Positions 1 through 10,654 of a stretch of DNA of 64,000 nt are shown one piece after another. Source of the stretch: Sorghum bicolor (Eukaryota; Streptophyta; Magnoliopsida; Poales; Poaceae); contig NC_012875.2 in assembly GCF_000003195.3 (NCBI RefSeq), positions 17,430,398-17,494,397 on the forward strand, written 5' to 3'. The position numbers were made by a program, and so were the translations under genes. The notes under the pieces are model-generated. The model was not told the origin of the DNA. It saw only the letters and a program-made list of their open reading frames with translations, and made no database searches. Position 1 is the first letter of the stretch. The number at the start of each line of letters is the position of its first letter.

Positions 1-1244
1 GCAAAACTCTGCCCAAGGGGGCCATCTGATCCATTCTTTTGGTTTGTTTCATGTAGGTACATAGTGATGACTTTGTTTACTATTTCTGACTAGCCATCTG
101 ACTGTGGGTGGTGGGCTGATGTCATCTATAGTTTTACTGCATATAATCAAAATAGTTCTTGCCAGAATCTTGACAAAGGAATCGATTCGAATCGCTGTCT
201 CTCCCGGATAGTGAGAACTTGACAGAGTAGCGGCAAACGTAGCATTCACTAAGTACAATGGTTCTTGATAATGATGTTGAGGATAGCAAGGAAGAACATA
301 TGATGAAACTTGATATGGTTATTATTGTTTGTAATAATCAAATGAAGTACTTAGTCTAGGTGCTAATCTAGTGGTAGGCAAATGGTAGACATAATGATGT
401 TGAGGATAGCAAGAAAGATGATTAATATGATGCCTTTACAAATGGTGTACCATCCAATATAAGCTTTTGGCAAATTGTCCAAGTCAAACCAGCTACACTT
501 ATACTCAGCCTTGCATGATCCTTGGTGTCTTTTCTGTTTGGTTAGACGGGTAAGTCTAGCTGAGTACATCCTCGTATTCAGGGTTTATTCCCATCTGTTG
601 CGGATGATGTCTTTTATGATGGCTTCTGCAAGACCTGTCTCCATCCCGCTGGGGATGAGGACTAAACCGTTGGGCACGGTTCTCTAACAACTTCGCACCC
701 TGATGCTTTTGGTGGATGAGATGAGACTCTGGCAGTAACAAGAACTGGTGAAATGTGTGTGTAAACTATTTTGCTTCCGCTACTTCAAAACTTGTGTTGT
801 AATAAGTACTCCGATGTGGTGCCGCTTCGTCGACAATGAATGAACTATGTAACAATCATTGTATTGTGTTGAACTATTACGATCTTGGTATATTGCAAAG
901 TTGGTTTGAAGTCCTTCGTGATTTCAGTTGACTACCGAGATTATATGGGCTCAAGTCTGGAAACTTGATTGCTAGATCGATCATTTCTGCACTTGAACTC
1001 TTATAATTTGGTCGGTTCTGTGACAGCTGGCATACAGAGCCTCCAGTCAGCCGTTCATGAGAAGAATGGAGCCTAAGAAGTTTACCAACTGTTTCCACGT
1101 ACTCTGATAGTTGTAAGTGTTATTATAAATATGTTTTCCGCTATATATAATATTGTTTCTAATATTTCTATTCTTTTGTTGTATGCGTGGACTTCCTGGG
1201 CACACATATGATGACTCTGGTCTTGTTTTGAAAACCAGGGTGTG
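1..1244 (+). mobile_element. Diverged chromovirus LTR fragment
   Basis: From about 178 to 1025 this sequence is a diverged reverse complement of the element B LTR beginning at 24848. Shared stretches include the region around the CCCGGATAGTGAGAAC segment near 205, the GCATGATCCTTGGTGTC segment near 513, and the terminal GGTCGGTTCTGTGACA at 1010-1025. The fragment therefore lies in plus orientation. It continues with GCTGGCATACAGAGCC, like the primer-site region next to the B LTR, and ends at 1244 in GGGTGTGACA, directly against Copia integrase sequence. Whether 1025 or 1244 is the real LTR end is unclear. Bases 1-177 show no match I recognise. A 25-base segment near 268 is repeated near 393. 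The small ORFs here look like chance ORFs. Confidence 0.6.
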
Positions 1245-1693
1245 ACATCGTATGCCTTCTAGGATTCTTGATATGAAATCTCCGGTTGAACTTTATTGGG
1301 ACAATGGGAATTCAAGGTACCCCCTAAGGTATTTGGATGTGTTTGCTTTGTTAGGGACCATAGACCTTCGGTTCGCAAGTTAGACCCTCGAGCCGTAAAG
1401 TGTGTCTTCGTTGGATATTCCTCTATACAAAAGGGCTACAAGTGTTGGGACCCTATTGGAAAAAAATTATTTGTATGGATGTGACGTTTCGTGAGTTTGA
1501 ACCATACTATACAAAACCATGGGACCTTGATCCGTTGTTCGAAGAATTCTCTTCAGTCATTGAGAGTGACAGAAGAGAGGGGGAGAATGAAGGAACTACT
1601 CAAAAGGAGGTAATTGTTGGTGCCATTCCATGTCCAATGGATGAGAAGGTGGTGGATCATGATAGTGTTGAGTATGAGAAGTGGCTGCCATGA
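1245..1693 (+). pseudogene. Copia integrase C-terminal remnant
   Basis: The translation shows the C-terminal part of a Ty1/copia integrase, including FGCVCFV, KLDPRAVKCVFVGYSS and QKGYKCWDP followed by MDVTFREFEPYY. These are the conserved blocks that precede the copia reverse transcriptase. Reading passes between two frames near 1440-1480, so at least one frameshift is present, and the region after 1693 has stops. The N-terminal zinc-binding and catalytic part is absent because the chromovirus fragment ends at 1244, inside the integrase. The match to Copia is seen directly in the translation; the lineage is not resolved. Confidence 0.8.
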
Positions 1694-2052
1694 GAATGGA
1701 GAGATGATTGACGACGAGAGTGAGGTGGTAGTTGTTGAAGGGAGTGAAGCTATTGGGATGACAGAGAATAGAGAAACAGAGGATAATGTTGAGAATAGAG
1801 AAACAGAGGATAATGTTGAGAATCGAAGGAGACAGTTCAGGAGTCAGGGGGAGCAAATAGTTGAGAAGGAGCCAATAGTGTATCGAAGGAGGTGATTTAG
1901 GAGTCAGGAGGAGCAAGTTCGTGCACTACAGTCACAACAGCCTGTCTCAACAGTCCCAAATCTCTCATCGGCCTTCTCTCCATTGAGCCCTTTGACCCAA
2001 TCAGGGCCAAGTGGTAATGTCTCTCCTACCCCTGAGCATGTAGTTACCTCTT

Positions 2053-3756
2053 GCACAACGTGGAGATACTAGATCTAATTTTAGAAAACCTCCTGTTCGT
2101 TATGGATTTGAGCATCCTAGTACAAATCATGACATTGTCAACTTTCTCTCATACTCTCGCCTTTCACCTGCATATAGAGCATTTGTTGCATCTTTACAAA
2201 CAGTGCCTATTCCAAGGGACTGGAAGTATGCAAAACATGATCCTAACTGGAATACAGCAATGAGAGAAGAGATGCATGCTCTTCAGAAGAACAAGACTTG
2301 GGAACTGGTCCCACTTCCAAAAGGGAAAAAGGTTGTGGGCTGCAAGTGGGTCTTCACTGTGAAGCAAAATCCAAAAGGAGAAGTGGACAGATATAAGACA
2401 AGGTTAGTTGCCAAAGGCTATAGTCAAACATATGGCATTGATTATGATAAAACCTTTGCTCTCGTGGCAAAGATGGGTACTGTTAGGGCTTTAATCTCCT
2501 GTGCAGTAAACTTTGGTTGGCCTCTACATCAGATGGATGTAAAGAATGCATTTCTTCATGGTGACTTGCAAGAAGAAGTATATATGGAAATCCCACCGTG
2601 TTTTGCAAATAGACAAACGGTTGGGAAGGTGTGTAGACTTAAAAAATCACTCTATGGATTGAAGCAATCACCTCGGGCGTGGTTTGACAGGTTTAGGAGA
2701 GCTTTTTGTGGTATGGGCTACACTCAATGTAATGGTGATCATACGGTCTTCTATAAGGATAAAGGAACATTTATCACTATTATGGCAGTGTATGTGGATG
2801 ATATTGTGATTACAGGAGATGATGTGGAGGAAATCAAATATTTAAAGAAGAATCTAGGAAGGGCCTTCGAGGTAAAAGATCTTGGACCGCTAAGGTATTT
2901 TCTGGGGATTGAGATTGCCAAGTCACCAAAGGGGATAGTTCTCTCTCAGAGAAAATATGTCCTTGATCTGTTGACTGAAACTGGCATGCTTGGATGTCGG
3001 CCATGTAGCACTCCGATTGATAAAAATCATCAAACTAGTGCCCAATGTGGAGACTCTGTGAATAAAGGAACATATCAAAGATTGGTGGGTAGACTGATAT
3101 ACCTATGTCATACAGGGCCTGACATTTCCTATGCAGTGAGTGTTGTGAGCAGGTATATGCATAATCCAAGAACAGGACATATGGAAGTTGTTTACAGGAT
3201 TTTGAGATATCTAAAGGGAACCCCTGGGAGAGGATTATGGTTCAGGAGGAATGGGCACCTAGATTTGGAAGGCAAGTGTGATGCATATTGGGCAAGTAGC
3301 AAAGATGATAGAAGATCGACCTATGAGTATTGTATATTTGTGGGAGGCAATCTTGTCTCATGGAGAAGTAAGAAACAAGCAGTTGTGGCTCGGTCTACAG
3401 CAGAGGCCGAATACAGAGCAATGACATTGAGTCTATGTAAGATGTTATGGTTAAAAGGCTTACTAAAGGAACTGCGAGTGTTGAGAAATGAGACCATGAT
3501 GCTTCATTGTGACAATGTTGCTGCAATCAATATTGCAAACAATCCAGTTCAGTTTAACCGAACCAAACATGTTGAGATTGATAGATTCTTCATCAAGGAA
3601 AAGTTACACAGTGGGGCCCTAAAGCTAGAGTATGTAAAATCACGTAGTCAACTAGCAGGTTGTCTTACAAAGGGTTTAGGACCTAGTGAAAACGAGTTGA
3701 GTTGTAGCAAGATGGGCATGTTAGATATCTTAAGCCGATCAAGATGGGCATGTTAG
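2053..3756 (+). pseudogene. Copia reverse transcriptase-RNase H
   Basis: The frame is open without interruption from about 2053 to 3756, although the first Met is only at 2203. It encodes the reverse transcriptase and RNase H part of a Ty1/copia polyprotein. Landmarks are KTWELVPLPKGKKVVGCKWV, then QMDVKNAFLHGDL, SLYGLKQSPRAWF, the catalytic AVYVDDIVITG, and the RNase H blocks SWRSKKQAVVARSTAEAEYRA and LHCDNVAAINIANNP followed by RTKHVEID. The RNase H D-x-D-W-A motif reads CDAYWASS, so one acidic residue is displaced. With integrase broken upstream the element cannot be autonomous. It lies left of the MTPC4-like gene and may occupy the gene's unfinished intron 10 (inference). Confidence 0.85.
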
Positions 3757-3790
3757 ATATCTATAGCCCATCGGCTGGTCGAACCTTGGT
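3708..3790 (+). repeat. Copia 3' LTR start with tandem duplication
   Basis: Purine-rich CAAGATGGGCA is followed by TGTTAGATATCT at 3719, the expected polypurine tract and LTR start for a copia element. The same CAAGATGGGCATGTTAGATA unit recurs 32 bp later, at 3740-3762. The RNase H frame runs into the first copy. No matching LTR end was recognised, so the LTR is truncated or decayed. From 3780 to 4186 I see no coding signal or known repeat. Confidence 0.5.
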
Positions 3791-4194
3791 CAACTGGGTA
3801 CGACCAGCCGACGTGAAAACATTGTGAATTAGAGCAAAAAAGAAAGATGTCTGCAGCATGTCTTCAAACTCAGCGCCTTCCATATTTAAACCATCAATGG
3901 AAGGTATGACAACTCTTTAGATATAGACCAAATCAACTTAATTAAGTTATAAATCAAAATTCACTTCATGGGAAAAGGGGGAAAACAAGATTAACCATCT
4001 GAAATGTTCAATAACAAGGATTATCCAAAAATTATTCAAATTGTCTGTCTCGGTTAACAGGACTTTGGATGACAATATCGCTAGTGGCTAACTGGTACCA
4101 ACTCCACACCATCTACCAGCAGATGATCAATACTGTTAAGGATATTATGTCATAGGTCACTGCATACTGGGTAATTCCACCCATAACCATGGAG

Positions 4195-5145
4195 CACAGT
4201 TTTGAAAATCGACGATTACAACTCACCTAGTCGCGACTAGTCGCTAGGCTATGGCCTGGCGCCTGGACTAGGGGGGTAATCGGCCCCCTAGGCGGGCGGA
4301 GCACCTAGGCGGAGCCAGGTGTCGACTCGGCGCGATTCAGCGGCGCCCAGGAGCCCTAGGCAGCGAGGAATCTAGCGATTCAGGCGTGGCGGCGTGGAAT
4401 CGCGGGAAATTTCGGCTGCGCGGGCGACCGCGCGCGTGGGAAAGAATGCGCGCGTGGGAGGCAGGAAGGGGGAAACGAAGCTGCACGCCCGCTCGTTCTC
4501 GCCTCGACCTCCACCTCCCTACGACGACGCCCGCACGGAAGTAGCTCCCGCCGGCGACGCTCATCCCCTCCTGCAGTGCGCCTCCGAGGTCCTCCTCCTC
4601 CCCGTTGAGCGCATCCTCCTCCCCACCTCGACCACTTCCCTGCGACGCCACCCGCAGGGTAGCACCTCCTGCCGGCGAAGCTTGTCCCCACCTCGACCTC
4701 CACCTCCCTGCGACACCGCCCGCGGGGAAGGACTTCCCGCCGGCGACCGTCCTCGCCGCCTGCAGTGGCCCGCCGAGCACGTCCTCCTCCCCGCTCCGAC
4801 CTCCACCTCCCTGCTACACCGCCCCGCCCGCAGGGAAGCAGCTCCCTCCGGCGAAGCTCATCCCCGCCTGCTTCTCTCGTACTCCTCTGCTCCAAGGGCC
4901 AAGGACGAATGTATGTATGTTCTCCCCTGCTCCTCTCCTCTGTTTCCTTTCCCTGCTTCTATCCTCTGTCCCCTTTCCTGCTGAATCTGAAATTGCTCTG
5001 AAATCTGAAGCTATAAATGTATATATTATAAATTGGCAAAGCGCCTAGAAAAACGCCTAGCATCGCGGTAGGCTAGCCTAGGCTGGACTAGTCGCTAGGC
5101 TAAGGGTCATCGCCTAGATTTCGCCTAGCGCCTAGCAAAACTTTG
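4195..5145. mobile_element. hAT-type non-autonomous element
   Basis: The 951-bp element is flanked by the 8-bp direct repeat CCATGGAG (4187-4194 and 5146-5153). It has short terminal inverted repeats, CACAGTTTTG at the left and CAAAACTTTG at the right. An 8-bp TSD with CA...TG termini is typical of hAT elements. Subterminal regions are full of CTAGTCGCG and GCGCCTAG motifs in both orientations. The core (about 4390-4900) is very GC-rich and holds about four imperfect repeats beginning GACCTCCACCTCCCTGC. Long ORFs cross the core on both strands, but they overlap in several frames and show no family signature, so I treat them as composition artefacts. It lies in or beyond intron 10 of the MTPC4-like gene. 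Confidence 0.75.
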
Positions 5146-5153
5146 CCATGGAG

Positions 5154-5387
5154 CATGACTCATTCTTTTCCTACTATTCCAATAGTACTACATTCTGACA
5201 AGTACTAAACAAGTCTAGCTCAGATTAAGTCTAAAAAGAGCCTCCAGGATTAGAAATAATGTGCACAAATTTTCAATAGCACCTCTGCCCAGAACTGGCC
5301 ATGCTATCACACATACGAATTGAAAGTGATGAAAATGATGTAACTGTTTTAGATATATGGTGAATTGCCAGAATATAAAGACTATAC
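5154..5387 (-). other. Intron 10 sequence of the MTPC4-like gene
   Basis: Non-coding A/T-rich sequence follows the exon 10 donor (GTATAG, read on the minus strand at 5387-5382). It continues until the hAT element TSD at 5146-5153. No acceptor followed by the expected continuation of the protein was found. Confidence 0.55.
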
Positions 5388-8300
5388 CAATTTCAGCCTT
5401 GAATCTAAAAAAACCTGGCCCAATCACCTCACTTTTGCAATCATAAAGAGCATCTACAACCTGCAAGAAGATATCAATTAGCTTCATGAAAAAGCTTCTA
5501 AGCAGTTCCAAAAATATAATGCCGAAGCTCACCGGATCAGACTTAAGAAATTCAAGGACTCGCTGCATGTCATGATCATCAATGGCCCGGCCAATTAAAG
5601 CATGCCTATTCCTCTGAATGAGAAAAATAGCAACCTACATGGAGAGCAAATCTATTGAACAGCTGCTTTCCAACAAGACATGGACAGAAAATAATCAAAA
5701 TCATCAGCAAACATGCTGAGGTCCCAACAATGTCAGAATGAATAGCATACCATCCCCAGTAAATTGCCAACAATGAGACATCAATTATTCATTTATAAAA
5801 CAGAACTATGAGACATGTGTAGGAAGTATGAAGCACAAACATACAATGAATAGCATACCATCCCCAGTAAATTGCCAACAATGATTGAGCCAATTGGATC
5901 ATACATAGCATTTCCTGTCATTTGAACAGCTACCAAAGATGCTGCAGCAATAGCAAGGCCTGTAACAGCAGCACCATCCTGTAGACCAATATCCAATGTG
6001 AAAAAATGAGAATGAAATCAATACAGAAAAGTACTAGGTGATGAAAGGTGGTCAACCATTAATTGAAGTCAATTATGAAAACTAATTTCCATTAAAGTCA
6101 ACCATTACAAATGGCAGAAATGAAAATGAGTATATGTTGTGATTGAACTACATAAATAAAAAATAAAAAAAAGGAGAAAAACTGTTAGGTGGTCATATTA
6201 CTGACTTCAGTCATAACAGCAACGGAAGTTGGATCATGACCACGCCAGATATAGTCCCAGATACTCATTCCCTCTGCTTCTGCACCTTTCCTAACAGCCT
6301 TTATAGCAACAAGCAGTGAAGCACCTAACAGACAACAGGATTTCTCAAGTAAATTATAGCTACAATACACACCCCAAGAAAAAGTAAGGGGGTGACAGAG
6401 GTAGCAGCAAGCGAGCAACACCTTCAATTAGGAAGGACCCACCAATCACTAATGCAGCCCAGTGAATATTCTCTGGAGGCTGTCAAACAAAGTATGGATA
6501 TGAGCATTATCATACTTGGATGGTGACTGATGACGTTTGATAATAAAATGAAATTTTGTGCATAAAGTTCTCATGACTCAAATGACACTTCGGTAACATA
6601 CTTGAGAATTCCATAAATTTTGAACTCCATGCACAATGGTAGCACCTGAACCCAAGCAAAATATTCCAACTGCAGATATAAGAGACCATACAAATCTTTC
6701 CTTTGAATAACCATAGCTGCAAAAAAGAAAGCCAGGATTAACATCTGTCAATTCAAAACATAAGGCATCATTGCAGCTTATGGTGTATCATATTTAATCC
6801 CATCACTAGTTGTCTAATGGCTATTATGTAATTGCTGTGATAATTAATAACATGCTTTCCTAATCATGAATCCATCATATTTTACATCAAAGGAATGGAG
6901 TGGTTCTCATTCATGAAAAAGAGGGAATAAATTTACTTAACCAAAAACAGTACAGTAAAGAACTAAGAACGTTCCAATTATTTTCTGACAAAGCATATAT
7001 CCCAGAAGAATTGATTATACATACGGGTGTAGAGCATCTGGAGCACGTCTTGAGCTGCTCAAACCATAAGCAAGAAGAGCCTGAAAGTTGATGAACAATT
7101 AGTCCTAAGATTCTTTGTTCTTGGACATGGAACAGAGAGGAAACGTATATACATTAACCGCCATAGCAAAAAAAAAGAAAAAACGAAACGAACTTACCTG
7201 GTTAGCGAAGTCTGCAACGGAATGCACTAGCTCAGCTAGCATAACATGACTTGATGTTGAAATCCACACTCCAAACTTTAGGGAGAAAACGAGGAAGTTG
7301 CACCATAGTGCCGTGTTAACCGCTCGATGGCTGAGGTCACATTCCATTATCAATTACATTAAACAGAATGTATATCAAAAAATAACTTCATGAGCAATCC
7401 AAACAAGTAGCAATGACATTATTCTGTTGATAACAAAATGCTGGAGACTGGATTTGTTTTCTTCTTCCTGTTTTGTACAGATAAAACTTATAAAATGAAT
7501 TCGGTAGGGGCTTCCCCTCCTGTTTGTTCAAAAAAAAACAAAACGCTGGAGCAACTAGTATAGGTTATCCTTTGTAATTGCATTTCTTTACCACAATGAC
7601 AAAAAATAAAAGGTTAGTGTGCAATGAGTATTTATCGTGCAGCATCATGATTCAGACTCATAGTTCAACCTGAAGCAATTCGAAATGGGCTTTTTTTCAT
7701 TCTCGTCATCTCGTCCAAGAAAGGGGTAGGTCAATGACCCTATCCTCCAAAGGTACATTCTCTCATGCCACCCACCCCAAAAATTATCCAGAGCCTTGTT
7801 TAGTTGGCAAAAATTTTGGATTTTGGGTACTGTAACACTTTCGTTTGTATTTGGTAACTATTGTCCAATCATGGACTAACTAGGCTCAAAAGATCCGTCT
7901 CGCAAATTACAAGTAAACTGTGTAATTAGTTTTTGTTTTCGTCTATATTTAATATTCCATGCATGTGCCGCAAGATTCAATTTAACGGGAAATCTTGAAT
8001 CTTTTTGGGAACTAAACAAAGCCCAGATACTCATTTGGTAAGAGGAATAACATATCCCCTACTGTGTACTGTCACAACATCAAGGCAAGAGCATTTGTGT
8101 TCCATCACAGCACAGAATCCACAGATGTACATATACCAAAACTATCTCACTCACAAAGTCACAATTTATCTGATACATAGGGTAGTGGGTACGAGGCACT
8201 CTGCTGAGCATCTTTTTTATTGCAATGTTTCATATATAAATAGCCTAATTAGATTTTGCATCAAAGCAAAGAATATCAATAATTCATGACGAGAACAAAC

Positions 8301-8899
8301 TTCAGAAATCTGTTTCACTGGATACGCAATCTTCTGACTTCTGAGGTAAATGTTAAGTGTATGAAGGTCCATCGTCAAAATGTGACTTCTGAGAGAGATC
8401 AAGGAAGGGGAATTACCTGTGTTCATCGTCAAAATGTGCCTTCTTCTTGCCCTTGGCCACACGCAGAGAATAACCTGCATCAGAAAAGCAACAGCACCCA
8501 ACATAAGGCAAGAGCTAAACAAATAAAAAAAAGCAGGCACAACGGGGGATTGAAAGAAGGGGCCAGCCCTTCCTTACTGCGGGAGATGGTGAGCCGGACG
8601 GGAGCCGCGTCGGCGACGGCGCCGGGGGGACGCGACGCCGCGGGAGGCAGAGCCCGCCTCCACCACCCGCCACGGAGGCTGAAGAGGCCCGCGGCAGCTG
8701 ACGCGGAGAAGAGGAGAGGACGGGGCGAGAAAGCCGAGCCAGATGGCGGGAGCGGGGGCAGCGGCGACGTGGGGCCCTCGCGGCCGTCGTCGTCGTCACG
8801 GCGGGATAGGAGGAATGGGCAGGGCGAGAGGAGACGAGTAGGGGAGGTGGAGGAGAGGCAGCGGAGGCGGAGGGCCGCGGAGGCGAGGGGACGACGCAT
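5388..8899 (-). CDS. MTPC4: Mitochondrial-type cation efflux protein (CDF)
   Basis: Ten exons with GT/AG borders and consistent phase: 8899-8578, 8474-8417, 7330-7198, 7080-7025, 6716-6602, 6479-6422, 6324-6206, 5978-5859, 5634-5533, 5460-5388. Together they give 1156 nt (385 residues plus one base). Residues 1-107 are Arg/Ser/Ala-rich and resemble a mitochondrial transit peptide. Hydrophobic helices follow, with the CDF metal-site motif HSVAD at residues 163-167, then YGYSKERFVWSLISAVGIF and YDPIGSIIVGNLLGM. This is the plant MTPC4/MTP7 group, related to animal SLC30A9, expected to move zinc or a similar divalent ion across an organelle membrane. Exon 10 ends in phase 1 after AEI; the remaining C-terminal exons (roughly 70 residues, by family length) are not found to the left, where transposons occupy 1-5145. 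The gene may be truncated or have a very long intron. The ATG at 8899 is the first in frame and fits the transit peptide. Confidence 0.88.
5737..5884. repeat. 40-bp direct repeat at an exon edge
   Basis: A perfect 40-bp direct repeat occurs at 5737-5776 and 5845-5884, offset by 108 bp. The second copy covers the 3' end of exon 8 and its splice donor; the first lies in the following intron and carries a duplicate donor site. It looks like a local segmental duplication of the exon-intron junction. Confidence 0.85.
7791..8024. mobile_element. Tourist-like MITE in intron 2
   Basis: This roughly 234-bp A/T-rich element lies inside intron 2 of the MTPC4-like gene. Its ends are inverted: GAGCCTTGTTTAGTTGG at the left, and AACTAAACAAAGCCC at the right. 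GGCCTTGTTTAGTT-type ends belong to grass Tourist/PIF-Harbinger MITEs. They also match the ends of the larger Harbinger element at 9616-15417. The 3-bp TSD is not clear, so the exact ends are uncertain by one or two bases. Confidence 0.75.
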
Positions 8900-8996
8900 A
8901 TTTAGGCGTGCCGGCGTCGCCGGTGCTGCTTCCGCGGGTCGGGCGCAGCTCCCATTCGTTGAAGGGTCTCCTGCGCTGCGAGGCTAGGACAGGTTC
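8900..8996 (-). promoter_or_regulatory. Residual 5' flank of the MTPC4-like gene
   Basis: Only about 97 bp separate the start codon at 8899 from the MITE at 8997. The segment is GC-rich and non-repetitive and presumably contains 5' UTR. I see no clear TATA box. Any native promoter further upstream has been displaced to beyond 15420. Confidence 0.4.
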
Positions 8997-9613
8997 AGAG
9001 CATCTCCAAGGACTTTGCAAATGAATTTTGCATTTGGCGTTGTTTGTAAAGTCCCAAACTCATTTGCAAAGTCTAAAAATAGTCCAACTCCAAGTAACTT
9101 TGCATTTAGACTTGGCAAACCCAAAGTGTGGACCCCACTCCCGAATTTTTTTTCACCGATCGCGTCCGCGCGTTTTTTCCCTTCGCGCCATTTTGACGTA
9201 AGTCATGCGTGCTAGTCGCCGCCCAGCCCAGATCTTCTCGTTAGTCGCCGCCCAGCCCAGGCCGCGTTCGTCGTTCGTCGCCGTCGTCGTTCGCGTCAGT
9301 TCGGCTCCGTCCTCCTCCGAGGGAAGGCCCACCTCCGTTCCCGCGCCGTAGCCGCGTACGTCGTCGTTCGTGGAGAGCGGACGGTCGTAGAGAAATCGCG
9401 CGGGGCGGGGGGGGACGGAGTTCGACGTGGAAGGCTGAAATTGTAGATGCAAAGTGGTGGGAAGGTTTGCATATATGCAAAGCCTCAACCTCTATTTGCA
9501 AAGTTAACCAAATTGCAAACCTTATTTTGTAAAACTATTGGAGGGGTATTTTCTACTCTTTTTTGCAAACAGGGCAATGCAAAGTTTGTTTGCAAAGTCC
9601 TTGGAGATGCTCT
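8997..9613. mobile_element. MITE with 25-bp perfect inverted ends
   Basis: The element begins AGAGCATCTCCAAGGACTTT (8997 onwards) and ends with its exact reverse complement at 9613, giving a perfect 25-bp terminal inverted repeat. Subterminal TTTGCAAA and TGCAAAG motifs recur on both sides, and the middle is GC-rich (9180-9420). The flanking 3-mers are TCA and TAA, so a TWA-type TSD is possible but not proven. The superfamily is therefore left open. Overlapping ORFs in the GC-rich core have no recognisable product. Confidence 0.75.
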
Positions 9614-9736
9614 AAGGCCTCGTTCAGTTTGCAAAAAAATTAGGACGAAAGCAAAAAATTTTAGATTTCGGACTTTTGGAATTAAACGGGCCGGCGAAAT
9701 CTCGCATGTGCATTGTAGCCCAAAACATTTCGGCCT

Positions 9737-10594
9737 GCTACCACCGTCGCCTCGGTAACCCCTCACTCGTGACCACCGCCCTTATCCATCCCCGTCATCC
9801 CCATCCACTCCAACCCTAGCCGCAGTCGGCATACACCATCCGCCACAGCCGCCCTTCCCATCCACCTCCGCCGTCCGCCGCCTGCCACCCTCCCCCTCCC
9901 AAGTACCCGGTAGTGCAGATCCGCCGCTCGCCGTGCCCCAGCCGGCCGAATCCACTCGCCCAGCACTCTCTCAGCCATTGTCGGCCACCACGGAGACGAC
10001 TTCGACGCCGGCAACACCAATGACGAGCGGGAGACCGTGTTCCCCACGGCCGATGCGGACTGGTTCCAAGGCGGTGGTGGCTGCCATTTCTCCAAAGGAG
10101 CGAGGTCTAGCCACGTCACCAACCCCCGCCTAGGGTTGGACAGCTTGAACATCAACGGTGGCGAGGTATGGTCTGGCGACCCTTCGTACCCCAGCAACTA
10201 TCCCAGTGAGTACAACGTGGCCGCAGGTTTTCCCCCTTCGATTCGAGTCCCCGAACGCAGACCTCCTCCAAGCATCGGCGGTGGCCCTCCCTCTCCATTC
10301 TCCCCGCCGTGGTCGTCTCCTCATCCGGCCAGATCCGGGCCGGCCAGCCAACCTACGTATGGTGACATAGGACGAGCCTTCAGCCCGCCACGGCCGCCTC
10401 GTCATCCGTCCTGGTTAACCCCGCCACGTCCTGCATCAACAAGCCCGCCGTACCGCCGAGGTACTGCCCGCACCCAGCGAGGCGGTCGGCCCCATCAAGC
10501 CACGACCGACGGCGACGTTCTACTGGTATACCTTCGTCCTAGTACCTTTTTTGTAACAAATTCATACTACTTGTGCTTCCAATTGATGTCGTAG
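9737..10594 (+). other. GC-rich 5' part of Harbinger, possible ORF1 exon
   Basis: This GC-rich region follows the left TIR. One plus-strand frame (open 10037-10594) contains a plausible protein segment, WFQGGGGCHFSKGARSSHVT followed by LGLDSLNINGGEVWSGDPSY. It could be the N-terminal exon of ORF1, with a possible donor GTATAC near 10528. Other frames on both strands are also open because of the composition, so coding status is uncertain. Confidence 0.35.
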
Positions 10595-10654
10595 CCATTC
10601 AAATAAGTTATGCAATGTAAACGTATCCCTTTCTTATTAACACTGATTTAGGCT

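Noticed and set aside
4337..5048. Long overlapping ORFs on both strands (up to 196 codons)
   Set aside because: They lie in the GC-rich core of the hAT element, are open in several frames at once, and are rich in Arg/Ala/Pro without any family motif.
8286..8987. Plus-strand ORF of 233 codons
   Set aside because: It is the antisense of exons 1-2 of the MTPC4-like gene. The minus-strand reading has splice sites, correct phase and a recognised family.
9763..10405. Minus-strand ORFs in the Harbinger 5' part
   Set aside because: They are antisense to the element's genes and lie in GC-rich sequence. The plus-strand reading has the better, though still weak, protein-like segment.
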